Below, in pieces: positions 8,426 to 18,119 of a stretch of 64,000 bases of DNA (the first letter of the stretch is position 1; each line of letters starts with the position of its first letter). Under the pieces are notes generated by a model that searched no databases, had not been told where the DNA came from, and saw nothing but the letters and a program-made list of their open reading frames with translations. The stretch is from Hyphomicrobiales bacterium. GTDB lineage: Bacteria > Pseudomonadota > Alphaproteobacteria > Rhizobiales > Beijerinckiaceae. The stretch lies in NCBI GenBank assembly GCA_930633495.1, contig CAKNFJ010000001.1:1857001-1921000 (forward strand), in the 5' to 3' direction. A program made the position numbers and the translations under genes.

Positions 8426-8542
8426 GACTGGCTGCCTTTCGGTTTCAACGGGCGGCAGAACCACCCTTCGCCAGCGAAGCTATGAACGCCGGCCGCCCGG
8501 GTCAAGGCGCGTGCGTTGCAGGGCAGAGGCGAGGTCGGTGCG

Positions 8543-9199
8543 TCACGGGCCGCTTGAAACCAGGCTCGCCCCGACATTGATCGCCATCGCCAGGATCGAG
8601 GTGTTGAAGACGAAAGCGAGGATCGAGTGCAGCAGCACGACGCCGCGCGCCTCGCGCGTGGTCACGCCGACGTCGGAGGTCTGCGAGGTGCAGCCGATCG
8701 TGTAGGCGAAATACAGGAAATCGACATAGTCGGGATCGGCTTCGCCGGGAAAATCGAGGCAGGGCTCCTTCCTGCCGCCACGGTAGTAGACGCCGGCATA
8801 ATGCAGCGTGAAGAAGGCGTGCAGCAGCGCCCATGAGCACAGGATCGTGACGCCGCCCAGCGCCAGGTGGAGTCCCCGCTCGGCGGCCGGCACCGCGCCG
8901 ATGCCGGTAAGCTGCACCACGATCGCGACGAGGCTCGCGCCGGCCGCCAGGCAGGCGATGATGAGGATGGCGAAAGCGCCCTCGTCCTGACGCTCGGCCC
9001 GCGCCCTGATCTCGTCGACCGACTCGGTGAACATGCTCGCGCCGAGCAGGCCCAGATAGAAGATCGCGCCCGCATCCCAGGCGACCAGGAAGCGCGTCGC
9101 CCAGCGCCAGTCGCTCGGCAACAGCGCGGCCAGCCCCGCCCCGGCCGCGAGCGCCGCCAGAAGGCGGGGGCGCAGCAGCAGGGATGGCAGGAGCTTCAT
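8543..9199 (-). CDS. DUF1345 family membrane protein
   Basis: 218 residues, very hydrophobic, with roughly five or six membrane segments. The conserved DUF1345 region is DPDYVDFLYFAYTIGCTSQTSDVGVTTREARGVVLLHSILAFVFNTSILAMAINV, in which the SQTSDV element looks like a re-entrant loop reminiscent of ion channels. The function of the family is unknown. The start codon overlaps the addA stop codon (ATGA at 9196-9199), so its translation is coupled to addA, yet nothing in the sequence suggests a role in recombination. Confidence 0.85.
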   Translation of the reverse strand: MKLLPSLLLRPRLLAALAAGAGLAALLPSDWRWATRFLVAWDAGAIFYLGLLGASMFTESVDEIRARAERQDEGAFAILIIACLAAGASLVAIVVQLTGIGAVPAAERGLHLALGGVTILCSWALLHAFFTLHYAGVYYRGGRKEPCLDFPGEADPDYVDFLYFAYTIGCTSQTSDVGVTTREARGVVLLHSILAFVFNTSILAMAINVGASLVSSGP

Positions 9200-12100
9200 G
9201 ATCGGGACGATCCGCCGGAGGTGCCGAGGCTAGCCTCCGCAGCCGCGCCTGCCAAGGCGAGCAGCGCCGCGTCGAGCTGTGCTTGCGCCAGCTCGAAATG
9301 GGCGAGAGTCGCGGTGTAGACCACCAGCGCCCGGATCGCCCGGCCCGGATAGATCTCCCGCATCAGCGCGGCATAGGCGGCAAGCTGCGCCAGCGTCGAC
9401 ACGGGGATCGCATCGGCCCGTTCCGGGGGCCGGGCGGTCGTCTTGAAATCGGCGATGACGACGCTGTCGGGCAGGACGGCGAGACGATCGATTCGGCCCG
9501 AAACCGCGCGGACAGCTCCGTCCGGCAGATGGATGGCGCCGGCGACCGGCACCTCCGCCAGAGCTCCTTCGGCGAAAAGCGCGGCAAGGCCCGGCTGGTC
9601 CAGCAGGGCGAGCGCCTGCGATGCGATGCGCGCGCGGCGCTCCGGCGGCAGCGCCCCGCCCCGCGCCTGCGCCAACGCAGCGGCCGTGTCGGCGCGACGC
9701 TCGGCAGGCACGTCCGGGAGAAGCTGGAGCAGCAGATGCGCCAGCCGGCCCGCAGCAGCCGCCTCCGCCAGGAACGGCCCATCGCCCGGCCGCTCCTCTC
9801 CGTCGGCAGCCGACAGGGCGTTCGACGGCTTCAGCGGCGGCAAGGGCTCGGCCTCGCGGGAAACCGGCTTCGCCAGCCAGGCCGGCGGCGGCAGGGCCGG
9901 CTCGGCGCCACGGGCTTCGTCCTCTTCCTCCGCGAGGGCTGGTGGGGTAACGGAGAAGCGCAAGATCGCATCCTCGCCGGCGCCGATCTCGCGCAGGCCG
10001 GCCTCCGACTGCGCCAACCCTTCCGCGATCATCGCATACCAGCTTCCGGCCGGCGCCTCGCCCTTGGCCTGCGCGCCGCAGACGATCAGCCGATCCTCGG
10101 CGCGGGTCATGGCGACATAGAGCAGGCGATGATGCTCCTCGACCATCTGCGCGACGACGGTCGCCTTGGCGGCGGTGGTCGCCTGCGTATCCTCGGCGCT
10201 GGCAGGCGGCCAGATCGGGACGAGGCCGGCGCGCGGCGCCGGCACGGCGAGGATCTTCGGCAGGCGCTTGGCGCCGGGCTCGATGCCGAGATCGGCGAGG
10301 ATGACGATCTTCGCCTCCAGCCCCTTCGAGCCATGGACGGTCATGACCCGGACCTCACCGGCGCTGGCCGAGAGATCGCGCTTCACATCGGCGGCGCTGC
10401 CGGTGACATGCTGGAGGAAGCCGGCCAGCGAGGGACCGTAGCGACGTTCGTGATCGAGCGCGGCGTTGAGGAAGGCGTCGAGCGCGTCGCCCGCCTCGGC
10501 ACCGAGCCGGGCGATGGCCAGATTGCGCCCGCCGCCGGGGCCGAGCAGCCCGGCGAAGAAGCGGAACGGCCCGCTGCGGCCGGCTTCGCGCGCCCAGGCG
10601 ACGAGCCTGGCTTCGGCGGCGGCATAGCGCGGCTCGCTCTCCGCAGCTTCCTGCAAGGCGGCCCGCAGCGAGCACTTGCGGCCGGGCGCGAGGCGCAGGA
10701 GATCGTCGTCGTCGAGGTCAAGCAGCGGCGTCTTCAGCGCCGTCGCGAGCGTCAGGTCGTCCTCGGGCAGCAGCAGCGCCCGGCCGAGCACGACGAGATC
10801 CTCCACGGCCGGGTGTTCGGCCAGCGTCAGCCGGTCGCGGCCGGTGACTGGCACGTCGGCATCCTTCAACGCCTTGACGATCGCCTCGAACAGCGCGCCG
10901 CGTTGGCGCAGCAGGATCATCACATCGCCAGCGGCAAAGGGATTGCCGCGATCGTCGCGGCGGTCGCGGTGCCAGCGCTGCAAGGTGCGGGCGATGCGCT
11001 CGGCGAGCTTCACCGTACCGCTGCGCCGCTCCGGGGCATCGACCGGCGTCGTCCAGGCGTCTGGCGGCTCGCCCGTGTCGTTGGCGGCCAGCGGCCAGAG
11101 ATCGACCGTGCCGGGCGCGCTGCGGCGGACGGTGTCGTGCATCTCGGGCCGCGCCGCGCCGTCGAAGACGAGACCGCGCGCATGCTCCGGCAGGGCGAAG
11201 ACCGCATCGACGGCCTGCATGATGTCCGGCGCCGAGCGGAAGGAGGTGTTGAGGCTGATCGCCTCGAAAGCGAGCGCAGCCGCCTCGATTCGCTGGCCGA
11301 GCGCGCGCCGCTCCTCGCCGAAGGCGGCCGGTGCCGCCCCCTGGAAGCCGTAGATCGACTGCTTCTCGTCACCGACGACGAAGATGGTGCGCGGCTTCGC
11401 GCGAAGATCGCCGCCGCTGGTGAACTCCTCCGCCAGCTTGCGCAGGATCGCCCATTGCGCCTCGCCGGTGTCCTGCGCCTCGTCGAGCAGGATGTGGTCG
11501 ATGCCGGCATCGAGCTTGTAGAGCACCCAGGCGGCCTCGACCCGCTCCAGCAGCGAGCGCGTCCGCGCGATCAGGTCGCCATAATCAAGCAGCGAGCGCA
11601 GGCTCTTCTGGCGCTGATAGGAGGCGAGCATGCGCGTCACCAGCAAGGCGAGCGCAGCGCTGCGGTCGCGGATGGCGACGGCATTGAGCGCATCGGCCGC
11701 CCTCAACAGGCAGGTGGCGAGCGCCTCCAGCGTCGCGAGCAAGGCACCGTCGAAGGCGGAATTGCCCCGGCCGCGGACATTGACGTTGATCGTCCCTTCG
11801 GCGGTGATGAAGCCGCGCCGGCAGAAGGCGATCGGGTCCCCGTCATCCTGCCCGGCCAGCAGCGTGCGCAAGGTCGCGGCAAAGTCCTGCCGGGTCTTGC
11901 TGCCGGCTCCGAGCGCATCGACCAGCGCCGCCAGGTCGGGCAGCGCGGCAAGCTCCACCCGGAAAGCGGCCTTGACGGTATCGGCATCGAGATCAGGCGC
12001 GATGCCGAGGAAAGCGGCGATGCCGGCCAGTATCTCCCGCGGATCGCGGGCGCGGCCGTTCTCGTCGCTGAACAAGCTGCGCTGGCGCAGCGCCTCCTGC

Positions 12101-12696
12101 ACCATGGTCTCGAACGAGTCCTGCGCCGCGAGCTGTGCCAGGAGATCGAGTGCCCTCGCCTCCGCCCCGTCCGGATTCGCGGCAACCAGCGCCAGCAAGT
12201 CGCGACGCGCCTCGCGCAGCATCTCGGCCTGGGCGAGATCGTCGGCCACCTCGAAGCGCGGCGGCACATTGGCCTCGAAAGGCGCCGCCTGCAGCACACG
12301 GGTGCAGAAGGCGTGGATCGTCTCGATACGCAGGCCGCCCGGCGTCTCCAGCGCCTCGGCAAAGAGGCGGCGGGCCTTGGCCCGCTCGGCCAGCGTCGGC
12401 GTGCGGCCGGTCAGCTCGGCCAACGTCCTGTCGAGCGCAGCCTCGTCCAGCGTCGCCCAGCTCCCCAGCGCCTTGAAGATGCGGTTCGCCATGTTGGCGG
12501 CGGCCGCCTTGGTATAGGTGATGCAGAGCATCCGGCTCGGCTGCACGCCGTCGAGCAGCAGGCGCAGCACACGGTTGACCAGCACATGGGTCTTGCCCGA
12601 GCCGGCATTGGCCGAGACCCAGGCGGAAAGGCCGGGATCGGCGGCCAGCGCCTGGCGCTGATTGGTCAGCGGCGGGACGATCCAGCCCGGCTTCAC
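9196..12696 (-). CDS. addA: Double-strand break repair helicase/nuclease AddA
   Basis: Large subunit of the AddAB (RecBCD-type) helicase-nuclease that resects double-strand ends for RecA. The 1166-residue protein starts with the Walker A motif ANAGSGKTHVLVNRV (about 30-40). Helicase motifs follow: ITYTKAAAANM, LLDEAQDTGEAQW near residue 400, GDEKQSIYGFQGA and VMTVHGSKGLEA. The RecB-family nuclease motif VVIADFKTTARPPE is near residue 1080. The start is GTG overlapping the addB stop as GTGA (12693-12696), so AddA is translated after AddB. It belongs to the divL > tsaE-amgK > murU > addB > addA > DUF1345 transcript. Length and motifs match the alphaproteobacterial AddA type. Confidence 0.95.
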   Translation of the reverse strand: MKPGWIVPPLTNQRQALAADPGLSAWVSANAGSGKTHVLVNRVLRLLLDGVQPSRMLCITYTKAAAANMANRIFKALGSWATLDEAALDRTLAELTGRTPTLAERAKARRLFAEALETPGGLRIETIHAFCTRVLQAAPFEANVPPRFEVADDLAQAEMLREARRDLLALVAANPDGAEARALDLLAQLAAQDSFETMVQEALRQRSLFSDENGRARDPREILAGIAAFLGIAPDLDADTVKAAFRVELAALPDLAALVDALGAGSKTRQDFAATLRTLLAGQDDGDPIAFCRRGFITAEGTINVNVRGRGNSAFDGALLATLEALATCLLRAADALNAVAIRDRSAALALLVTRMLASYQRQKSLRSLLDYGDLIARTRSLLERVEAAWVLYKLDAGIDHILLDEAQDTGEAQWAILRKLAEEFTSGGDLRAKPRTIFVVGDEKQSIYGFQGAAPAAFGEERRALGQRIEAAALAFEAISLNTSFRSAPDIMQAVDAVFALPEHARGLVFDGAARPEMHDTVRRSAPGTVDLWPLAANDTGEPPDAWTTPVDAPERRSGTVKLAERIARTLQRWHRDRRDDRGNPFAAGDVMILLRQRGALFEAIVKALKDADVPVTGRDRLTLAEHPAVEDLVVLGRALLLPEDDLTLATALKTPLLDLDDDDLLRLAPGRKCSLRAALQEAAESEPRYAAAEARLVAWAREAGRSGPFRFFAGLLGPGGGRNLAIARLGAEAGDALDAFLNAALDHERRYGPSLAGFLQHVTGSAADVKRDLSASAGEVRVMTVHGSKGLEAKIVILADLGIEPGAKRLPKILAVPAPRAGLVPIWPPASAEDTQATTAAKATVVAQMVEEHHRLLYVAMTRAEDRLIVCGAQAKGEAPAGSWYAMIAEGLAQSEAGLREIGAGEDAILRFSVTPPALAEEEDEARGAEPALPPPAWLAKPVSREAEPLPPLKPSNALSAADGEERPGDGPFLAEAAAAGRLAHLLLQLLPDVPAERRADTAAALAQARGGALPPERRARIASQALALLDQPGLAALFAEGALAEVPVAGAIHLPDGAVRAVSGRIDRLAVLPDSVVIADFKTTARPPERADAIPVSTLAQLAAYAALMREIYPGRAIRALVVYTATLAHFELAQAQLDAALLALAGAAAEASLGTSGGSSRS

Positions 12697-15600
12697 GCCT
12701 CGCCTCCCTCGTCACCACCGGGCGCCGCCGACCATTCCTTGACCCGCGCGAGATGGTCATAGGGGCTGGCATAGCGGATGTAGTCGGGCGCGCGCCTCGA
12801 GAGATAGGTCTCGCGGCCGGTGCGCAGCGCGTCGAGATGCTTGAGCAGGTTGTCGAGATGGCGGGCGGCGACATCGGCCAGCGGCTCGCCGTCGAAATCG
12901 AGCGGCTTGTCCTTGGCCCAACCCTTCGGGTCGTGGTGGAGCTTCATGTAGAGCAGCGCCTCGACCGGCATCGGGCCGCTCAGCCCCTTGAAGCCGGAGC
13001 GGGCCGCGAGTTCCGCCTCCAGCGTCAATTGCGGCGCGAAGCCCTTCTCGACCTGCGCCTTGCTCGGCGGTGCCCCGGTCTTGAAATCGACGATGCGCAG
13101 GGCCGGCTCGCGCGTCAGCTCGATGCGGTCGGCCCGGCCGCTCAGACGGAACTCGCTGCCGTCGCCGAGTTTGAAGCTCGCCCCGGTGAAGAGTTCCACG
13201 CCGATGCGGGCGATGCCGGGCCGCCTGCGTTCCTCCCAGCGGATGAAATGCCCGGCGGTGAGCAGGAAGCGCGGCCACCAGAAGGCACGCACCTCGGGTA
13301 CGTCGGCATAATCGCGGAACAGCCTGTCGCCGATGGCGATCAATTGCCCGAGCGCATCGGCGGGCAATTGCTCGGGATAGGTCGTGGTGAAGCTCTCGAC
13401 GATGTTGTGCAGCAGGCGGCCGCGATCCTGCGCCGTCGGGTCCTCGATCAGTTCGTCGAGCGCGTCGAGCTTCAGGATCTTGCGGGCGTAGATCTGGTAG
13501 GGATCGCGATAGAGCGTCTCGACCTCGGTGACGCTGAGCGAGAGCGGCTGTATCTCGCGCGGCGGGCGCGGTTTCGGCCGCCCGACCGGCCTGGCATCGG
13601 CCGGCGCGCTCAGCAGGGCCGCAAGCCCGCGCAGGCGCTCGCCATCGGCCCGCGCCCTGCTCCACGTCTCTTTCGGCGTCACCGCCTGCAGGCGCTGCCA
13701 GAAGCGCGAGGCGATGGTCTCGGCCTCGCCGACCTTGCGCGGCCGCGTCAGCGTGACCTCGCGCGCCATCAGCGCCTGGACGAAATCATGCGCGGTCTGG
13801 CCGATGCGACGTTCCGGCGGCGACAAGCCCAGTTCGGCGCGCATCGGCCGGTTGATGAAGGAATCGGTGGTGGTCTGCGGCGGCCAGACCGTCTCGTTGA
13901 GGCCGCCGAGCACGACATGGTCGGCTTCGAGCAGGCGCGCTTCGAGCAGGCCCCAGATCGCGACGCGCGGATGGCCGGGCGTCGCCCGCTTGACCGCGCG
14001 CTCGGCGAGCAGCCCGTCGAGGATCGCGACGAAATCCTGCGGCCGCCCGCCGGGCGGCATGACGTCCCGCGCCCCGGCAAGGTCGTCGAACAGCGCTGCC
14101 AGCGCCTCCCCGTCAGGTCCGACGAAGGCCAGCGGCGTGCCGGCCTCGGTGGTGCCGACCGCCGTGACGGCCGCCTGCGCGGCTGCGGCGACCGCCGCGA
14201 GCGAAGGTTCTTCGAGACACAGCGCTTCGAGCAAGGGCGCGCAGGCGGCTTCCAGCGCATGGAGCACGGCCGCTGCTGCGGCCGCATCCTCCCCCGTCAA
14301 TCGCTTGCGGGGACCGGGCACATGCCCGCCCTCGCGCAGCGCATTCCATTGGCCGAGCGCGGCACGCAGCCCCGCCAGGCCCCGGCCCACCGCGTTGCCG
14401 CGCCAGCAGCCGATCTCAAGCGCCGCCGCGCCACGCGCCAGCGCCTCGCGGCTCAGGCCGAGCCGGCACAGCGGATGGGCGAAGAGCGGCACGAGCGAGG
14501 CCGGCGTCATCTGCGCCAGCGCTGCCTCCAGAATCAGCCGCAGCAGCGAGCCGGCCGGCCAGCGCCCCAGCGGCTGGCCTGCGGAATCGTCGACCTCGAC
14601 GCCCCAGCGTGCCAGCTCGACCGCGACGCGCTCGGCGAGGCCGCGATCCGGCGTCACCAGCGCGGCTCGTGCCTGCGGCCGCTCCAGCGTCTCGCGCAAC
14701 GCGATGGCGACCGCCAGCGCCTCCTCGCGCTCATCCGCCACCTCGACGATGCGGAGCCCGGCAAAGCCCGCCTCCGCCGCGCCGGCCGCGAAGCGCTGAC
14801 CGAGGCCGGCCCAGAGCTCCGTCACCGAGGCCGGCAGCATCGCCTCGCGCAGCAGCGCGCCTCGCGCCTGACGCGCCGCATCGGGCGCCGCGAGTTCGCG
14901 CACATCGTCACGCTGCGCACCGAGCGTCTCCATGAGGTGATGGAGCGCCGCCTGTGGATGCGACGGCGCGAGCTCCTTCGCGATGGCTCTCCAGGCCGGC
15001 TCGCCCAGGCTCCGATCGATGCCGGGCAGCACGACCGCGCCATTGGGAAGCCGAGCGATGGCCGAGAGCAGCCGCGCCGTGGCCGGCACCGTGCCAGTCG
15101 AGCCCGCGGCGATGATCGGCCCCTTCGCTCCGCCGCCCAGCAGCCGTTCGCGCTCCGCCGCCAGCATGCGGTTGCGGAACTCGGCCGGGTCGAGCGCGCC
15201 CTGCTCGGAGAGGATCTGCGGCCAGGCCTCGCCGAGAATGGCGAGGAAGCTGGCGTTGAGCTGCCAGACCCTGTCGAAGCGGGCGGCGTCGAGCGTCGCC
15301 AGCTTCTCCACCGGCACGCCTTCGGTCTGCATCTGGTCGAGCAGGGCCGCGAGGTCTCCGGCGAGCCCATAGGCCTCGGCCAGCGTCGCCGGCACCAGCG
15401 ACGGTTCGGACGGATCGAGCCTGAGATGGCTGCGGTTGGCGCTGCGCCCCCAGGCATCGACGAGCCGGGTCAGCAGCATGCGGCGCTGCAGCGGCTCGAC
15501 GGGTGCGAGGCGCGCTCCCATCCAGGCACCGGAGCCGATCAGCGCCGTCTCGGCCTCGTCGACATCGCCGAGCGGAACGATGCGCGGCAGCAGGAGCGGC

Positions 15601-15800
15601 TTGCCGCCGAGCTTCTCGGCCAGGATCGCGGTGAAGGCGCGCGCGGCCCGGCGTGTCGGCAGGAAAAGCGTGGCGCGAGCCATCGCCGCCGGATCGCCGG
15701 GATCGTGGATCGGCCCCAACCGCCCATCCAGCATCGCCTGCGCCAGCACCTCCAGAAAGGGCGCGCCGGCCGGAATGCTGAACAGGTTGAGCTCAGGCAT
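12693..15800 (-). CDS. addB: Double-strand break repair protein AddB
   Basis: Second subunit of AddAB, about 1035 residues. The N-terminal part is a degenerate helicase-like fold beginning MPELNLFSIPAGAPFLEVLAQAML, and the C-terminal RecB-family nuclease domain has LRIVDFKTGAPPSKAQVEKGFAPQL near residue 905 and YRDPYQIYARKILKLDALDEL ahead of it. The start is the ATG at 15798-15800; a longer in-frame reading to 15902 overlaps murU and has no AddB-like sequence. The start codon lies inside the last codons of murU (eight-base overlap), so translation is probably coupled. Together with AddA it processes DNA ends during recombination. Confidence 0.95.
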   Translation of the reverse strand: MPELNLFSIPAGAPFLEVLAQAMLDGRLGPIHDPGDPAAMARATLFLPTRRAARAFTAILAEKLGGKPLLLPRIVPLGDVDEAETALIGSGAWMGARLAPVEPLQRRMLLTRLVDAWGRSANRSHLRLDPSEPSLVPATLAEAYGLAGDLAALLDQMQTEGVPVEKLATLDAARFDRVWQLNASFLAILGEAWPQILSEQGALDPAEFRNRMLAAERERLLGGGAKGPIIAAGSTGTVPATARLLSAIARLPNGAVVLPGIDRSLGEPAWRAIAKELAPSHPQAALHHLMETLGAQRDDVRELAAPDAARQARGALLREAMLPASVTELWAGLGQRFAAGAAEAGFAGLRIVEVADEREEALAVAIALRETLERPQARAALVTPDRGLAERVAVELARWGVEVDDSAGQPLGRWPAGSLLRLILEAALAQMTPASLVPLFAHPLCRLGLSREALARGAAALEIGCWRGNAVGRGLAGLRAALGQWNALREGGHVPGPRKRLTGEDAAAAAAVLHALEAACAPLLEALCLEEPSLAAVAAAAQAAVTAVGTTEAGTPLAFVGPDGEALAALFDDLAGARDVMPPGGRPQDFVAILDGLLAERAVKRATPGHPRVAIWGLLEARLLEADHVVLGGLNETVWPPQTTTDSFINRPMRAELGLSPPERRIGQTAHDFVQALMAREVTLTRPRKVGEAETIASRFWQRLQAVTPKETWSRARADGERLRGLAALLSAPADARPVGRPKPRPPREIQPLSLSVTEVETLYRDPYQIYARKILKLDALDELIEDPTAQDRGRLLHNIVESFTTTYPEQLPADALGQLIAIGDRLFRDYADVPEVRAFWWPRFLLTAGHFIRWEERRRPGIARIGVELFTGASFKLGDGSEFRLSGRADRIELTREPALRIVDFKTGAPPSKAQVEKGFAPQLTLEAELAARSGFKGLSGPMPVEALLYMKLHHDPKGWAKDKPLDFDGEPLADVAARHLDNLLKHLDALRTGRETYLSRRAPDYIRYASPYDHLARVKEWSAAPGGDEGGEA

Positions 15801-16533
15801 CGGCCGGCTGCGCGGCGAAGGCGGCCTCGGCCGGCGCGATCGCCTCGGGCGTGCCGACATGCAGCCAGCGCCCCTCCAGCACTTCGCCAAACAGGCGGCC
15901 ACGGGCGATGGCGCGGTCGAACAGCAGGTTGAGCGAGAACGGCCCCTCGGGCGTGTCGCTGAAGAGTGCCGGCTTCATGATGGCGACCCCGGCATAGACC
16001 CAAGGCGCGCTCGCCGCTTTGCCGCGGCGGGAGAGGCGACCATCCTCGCCAAGGAAGAAATCGCCCGCGCCATCGAAGCCGAGGCTGGTCTCGCGATCCG
16101 CGAGCAGCAGCAGCATGTCCATCCGCTCCGGGTCCCAGGCCTCGGCCATCGCCGGCATGGCCGGCCGGCCGGTCTCGCGCCAGAGCGCATCGGAGTTGAC
16201 GTGGAAGAACGGCGCGGCGCCGAGGAGCGGCAACGCCTTCTTCACGCCGCCGCCGGTTTCCAGCAATTCGGCGCGCTCGTCCGAGATCGCGATGCGCGGA
16301 CGGTTACGGCCGGCGAGATGCGCCTCAACCTGCCCGGCTAGGTGATGGACGTTGACCACGGCGTCGGCGACGCCGGCATCGGCCAGCCGGTCGAGCATAT
16401 GGTCCAGCATCGCCTTGCCGCCGATCCTGACCAGCGGCTTCGGCAGCGTATCGGTGATGGGGCGCATGCGCTGCCCGAGCCCGGCCGCCAGCACCATCGC
16501 CCGGCGGATCGGCGGCGAAGCGGTTGAAGTCAC
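15793..16533 (-). CDS. murU: MurNAc-1-phosphate uridylyltransferase-like nucleotidyltransferase
   Basis: 246-residue sugar nucleotidyltransferase with the N-terminal signature VLAAGLGQRMRPITDTLPKPLV, a metal/nucleotide region HVNSDALWRE and a lysine in GGVKKALPLL. MurU converts MurNAc-1-phosphate and UTP to UDP-MurNAc in peptidoglycan recycling, bypassing de novo synthesis. The assignment rests on the family and on the preceding AmgK-like kinase, the enzyme that makes MurNAc-1-phosphate. GTG at 16533 is the chosen start because GGAG sits six bases upstream, 29 bases after the tsaE-amgK stop. A mannose-1-phosphate-type guanylyltransferase role is a weaker alternative. Confidence 0.8.
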   Translation of the reverse strand: MTSTASPPIRRAMVLAAGLGQRMRPITDTLPKPLVRIGGKAMLDHMLDRLADAGVADAVVNVHHLAGQVEAHLAGRNRPRIAISDERAELLETGGGVKKALPLLGAAPFFHVNSDALWRETGRPAMPAMAEAWDPERMDMLLLLADRETSLGFDGAGDFFLGEDGRLSRRGKAASAPWVYAGVAIMKPALFSDTPEGPFSLNLLFDRAIARGRLFGEVLEGRWLHVGTPEAIAPAEAAFAAQPADA

Positions 16534-16562
16534 GCGAATCTCCGTGTCGATCGGCTTTGAGA

Positions 16563-18119
16563 CTAGCCCGCCATATCCGTCTCGAACAGCTTGGGCATAT
16601 GGGCCTGATACCAGGCTTTCAGCTCTTCGAGCGCCGGATGTTCGAGGTTGCGGCGCAGATAGGCCTCGATGCGCGGCAGGTGCTTCAGGTAGTCCGGCTT
16701 GCCGTCGCGCTTGTCGAGCCTCGCGAAGATGCCGGCGATCTTGGTGTTGCGCTGCGCGCCGAGGATCGCATAGGCGCGGGCGAAGTCCGCGAGGTCGAAA
16801 TCCGGCGTCTCGGCGCGCCGTGCCGCGCCATAGGCGGCGAGCAGCCTCAACTCCAGCGCGGCGGGAACGTCGACGCGCGCATCCTGACCGAGCGATGCCA
16901 GGTCGTAGGCGGGGTGGCCGAGCACGGCGTCCTGGAAATCGATCAGGCCGAGCTTGGCATGGCCCTCCCGCTTCTCCAGCCAGATCAGGTTCGGAGAATG
17001 GAAATCGCGCAGCGTCCAGGTGGCGGGCTGGGCGAGAATCTCGTCGAAGAGCTTGTTCCAGATGCGGGCGAAATCGGCCTGCGTCACCGCCGGCAGGGTC
17101 ACGCCGGCGATATGCGGCGCATACCATTCCAGAATCAGCTCGGTTTCGATGGCGAGCGCCTGCCGGTCATAGTCCGGGATCGTTTGGTCGCGCCCCTCGG
17201 CCACGGGCAGGATCGCCGGCAAGGTGTGGCGGTGAAGGTCGGCGAGGAGCCTGGCGGCGGCCTCGTAGCGCTCCGTGATCGGCCGCCGCTCGGCATCGAT
17301 CACGCCCTCGCTGCCCAGATCCTCGATGACGAGCAGGCCGGTCGCCAGATCCTCGGCGAAAATCTCGGGCGCCGAATAGCCCAGCGAACGCAGGCCGCGA
17401 TCCATCGCGACGAAAGCCTCGACGTTCTCGGCGAGGTGGGCGAGCGTGCTGTAGGGCTTGCCGAGGCGGATCGGCGGGCCGTCCGGCCGCGGCGGCGAGA
17501 TCATCAGCACGGCGGTCTCGCTCTCGGAGCGCGTCAACCGCTCATAGGCGCGCGTCGAGGCGTCGCCGAGCATGAAGTCGCGGCGAGCCCCGCCCCAGCC
17601 GGAGGCGTCGAGCAGGCGGCGCGAAGCCACGGCGATGGCAAGCCGCTGCTTCCAGAGCACGCCGCCGGAGAGATCGGCGATGCGGCCGGTCTCGGGATTG
17701 TCGGGATCGACATCCAGCACGATGTCGAGCCTGCGACCCGCCGGCAGGCGCGTGCCGGCCCGGTCCGGCCACTCGACCAGCGTGATCAGCCGTTCGACAT
17801 CCTCGATCAGGCCGATATCGTCGAGCTCGTCCGGCGAGCGCACGCGGTAGAGATCGGCATGCAGCACGAGGCCGCGCCGCGTGTCGTAGCTCTGGACGAG
17901 GGTGAAGGTCGGGCTCGGCGCTTCGAGCATGGGATCGCCGGCGAGTTCGCGCAGGATGGCGCGCGCCAGCAAGGACTTGCCCGAGCCGAGATGGCCGGAC
18001 AGCGCGACGATGTCACCGGGCTTCAGGATGGCGGCGATGTCGGCGGCAAGGCGCAGCGTCGCCGCCTCGTCCACCAGCATCAGCCGGTGCAGGCCAGCCT
18101 TGCGAATCTCTTCCGTCAT
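16563..18119 (-). CDS. tsaE-amgK: TsaE-AmgK fusion: tRNA t6A ATPase plus anomeric MurNAc/GlcNAc kinase
   Basis: 518-residue fusion. Residues 1 to about 155 are TsaE, the P-loop ATPase of the t6A37 tRNA modification complex, with SGHLGSGKSLLARAIL (Walker A, 41-49), PSPTFTLVQSYD and HADLYRV. From about 175 on is an aminoglycoside-phosphotransferase-fold kinase with LRDFHSPNLIWLE (catalytic loop) and LGLIDFQDAVLGHPAYDLASL (metal-binding DFQ). This second half matches AmgK, which phosphorylates MurNAc and GlcNAc at the anomeric carbon; the next gene encodes the MurU-like partner. The two halves are separate proteins in many bacteria, while annotation of Rhizobiales commonly shows this fusion. The start overlaps the divL stop as ATGA. 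Confidence 0.88.
   Translation of the reverse strand: MTEEIRKAGLHRLMLVDEAATLRLAADIAAILKPGDIVALSGHLGSGKSLLARAILRELAGDPMLEAPSPTFTLVQSYDTRRGLVLHADLYRVRSPDELDDIGLIEDVERLITLVEWPDRAGTRLPAGRRLDIVLDVDPDNPETGRIADLSGGVLWKQRLAIAVASRRLLDASGWGGARRDFMLGDASTRAYERLTRSESETAVLMISPPRPDGPPIRLGKPYSTLAHLAENVEAFVAMDRGLRSLGYSAPEIFAEDLATGLLVIEDLGSEGVIDAERRPITERYEAAARLLADLHRHTLPAILPVAEGRDQTIPDYDRQALAIETELILEWYAPHIAGVTLPAVTQADFARIWNKLFDEILAQPATWTLRDFHSPNLIWLEKREGHAKLGLIDFQDAVLGHPAYDLASLGQDARVDVPAALELRLLAAYGAARRAETPDFDLADFARAYAILGAQRNTKIAGIFARLDKRDGKPDYLKHLPRIEAYLRRNLEHPALEELKAWYQAHMPKLFETDMAG

Noticed and set aside
9283..12762. A very long open frame antisense to addA (over 1100 codons)
   Set aside because: Its translation is Arg/Gly/Gln-rich with no domain and follows from the codon bias of a GC-rich gene on the opposite strand; AddA has clear motifs throughout.
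15801..15902. Longer AddB with 34 extra N-terminal residues
   Set aside because: The extension lies inside murU, is Arg/Pro-rich and unlike AddB; ATG 15800 gives the usual N-terminus.
12753..15932. A second very long antisense frame opposite addB
   Set aside because: Same cause as above; no recognisable domain and composition typical of a shadow frame.
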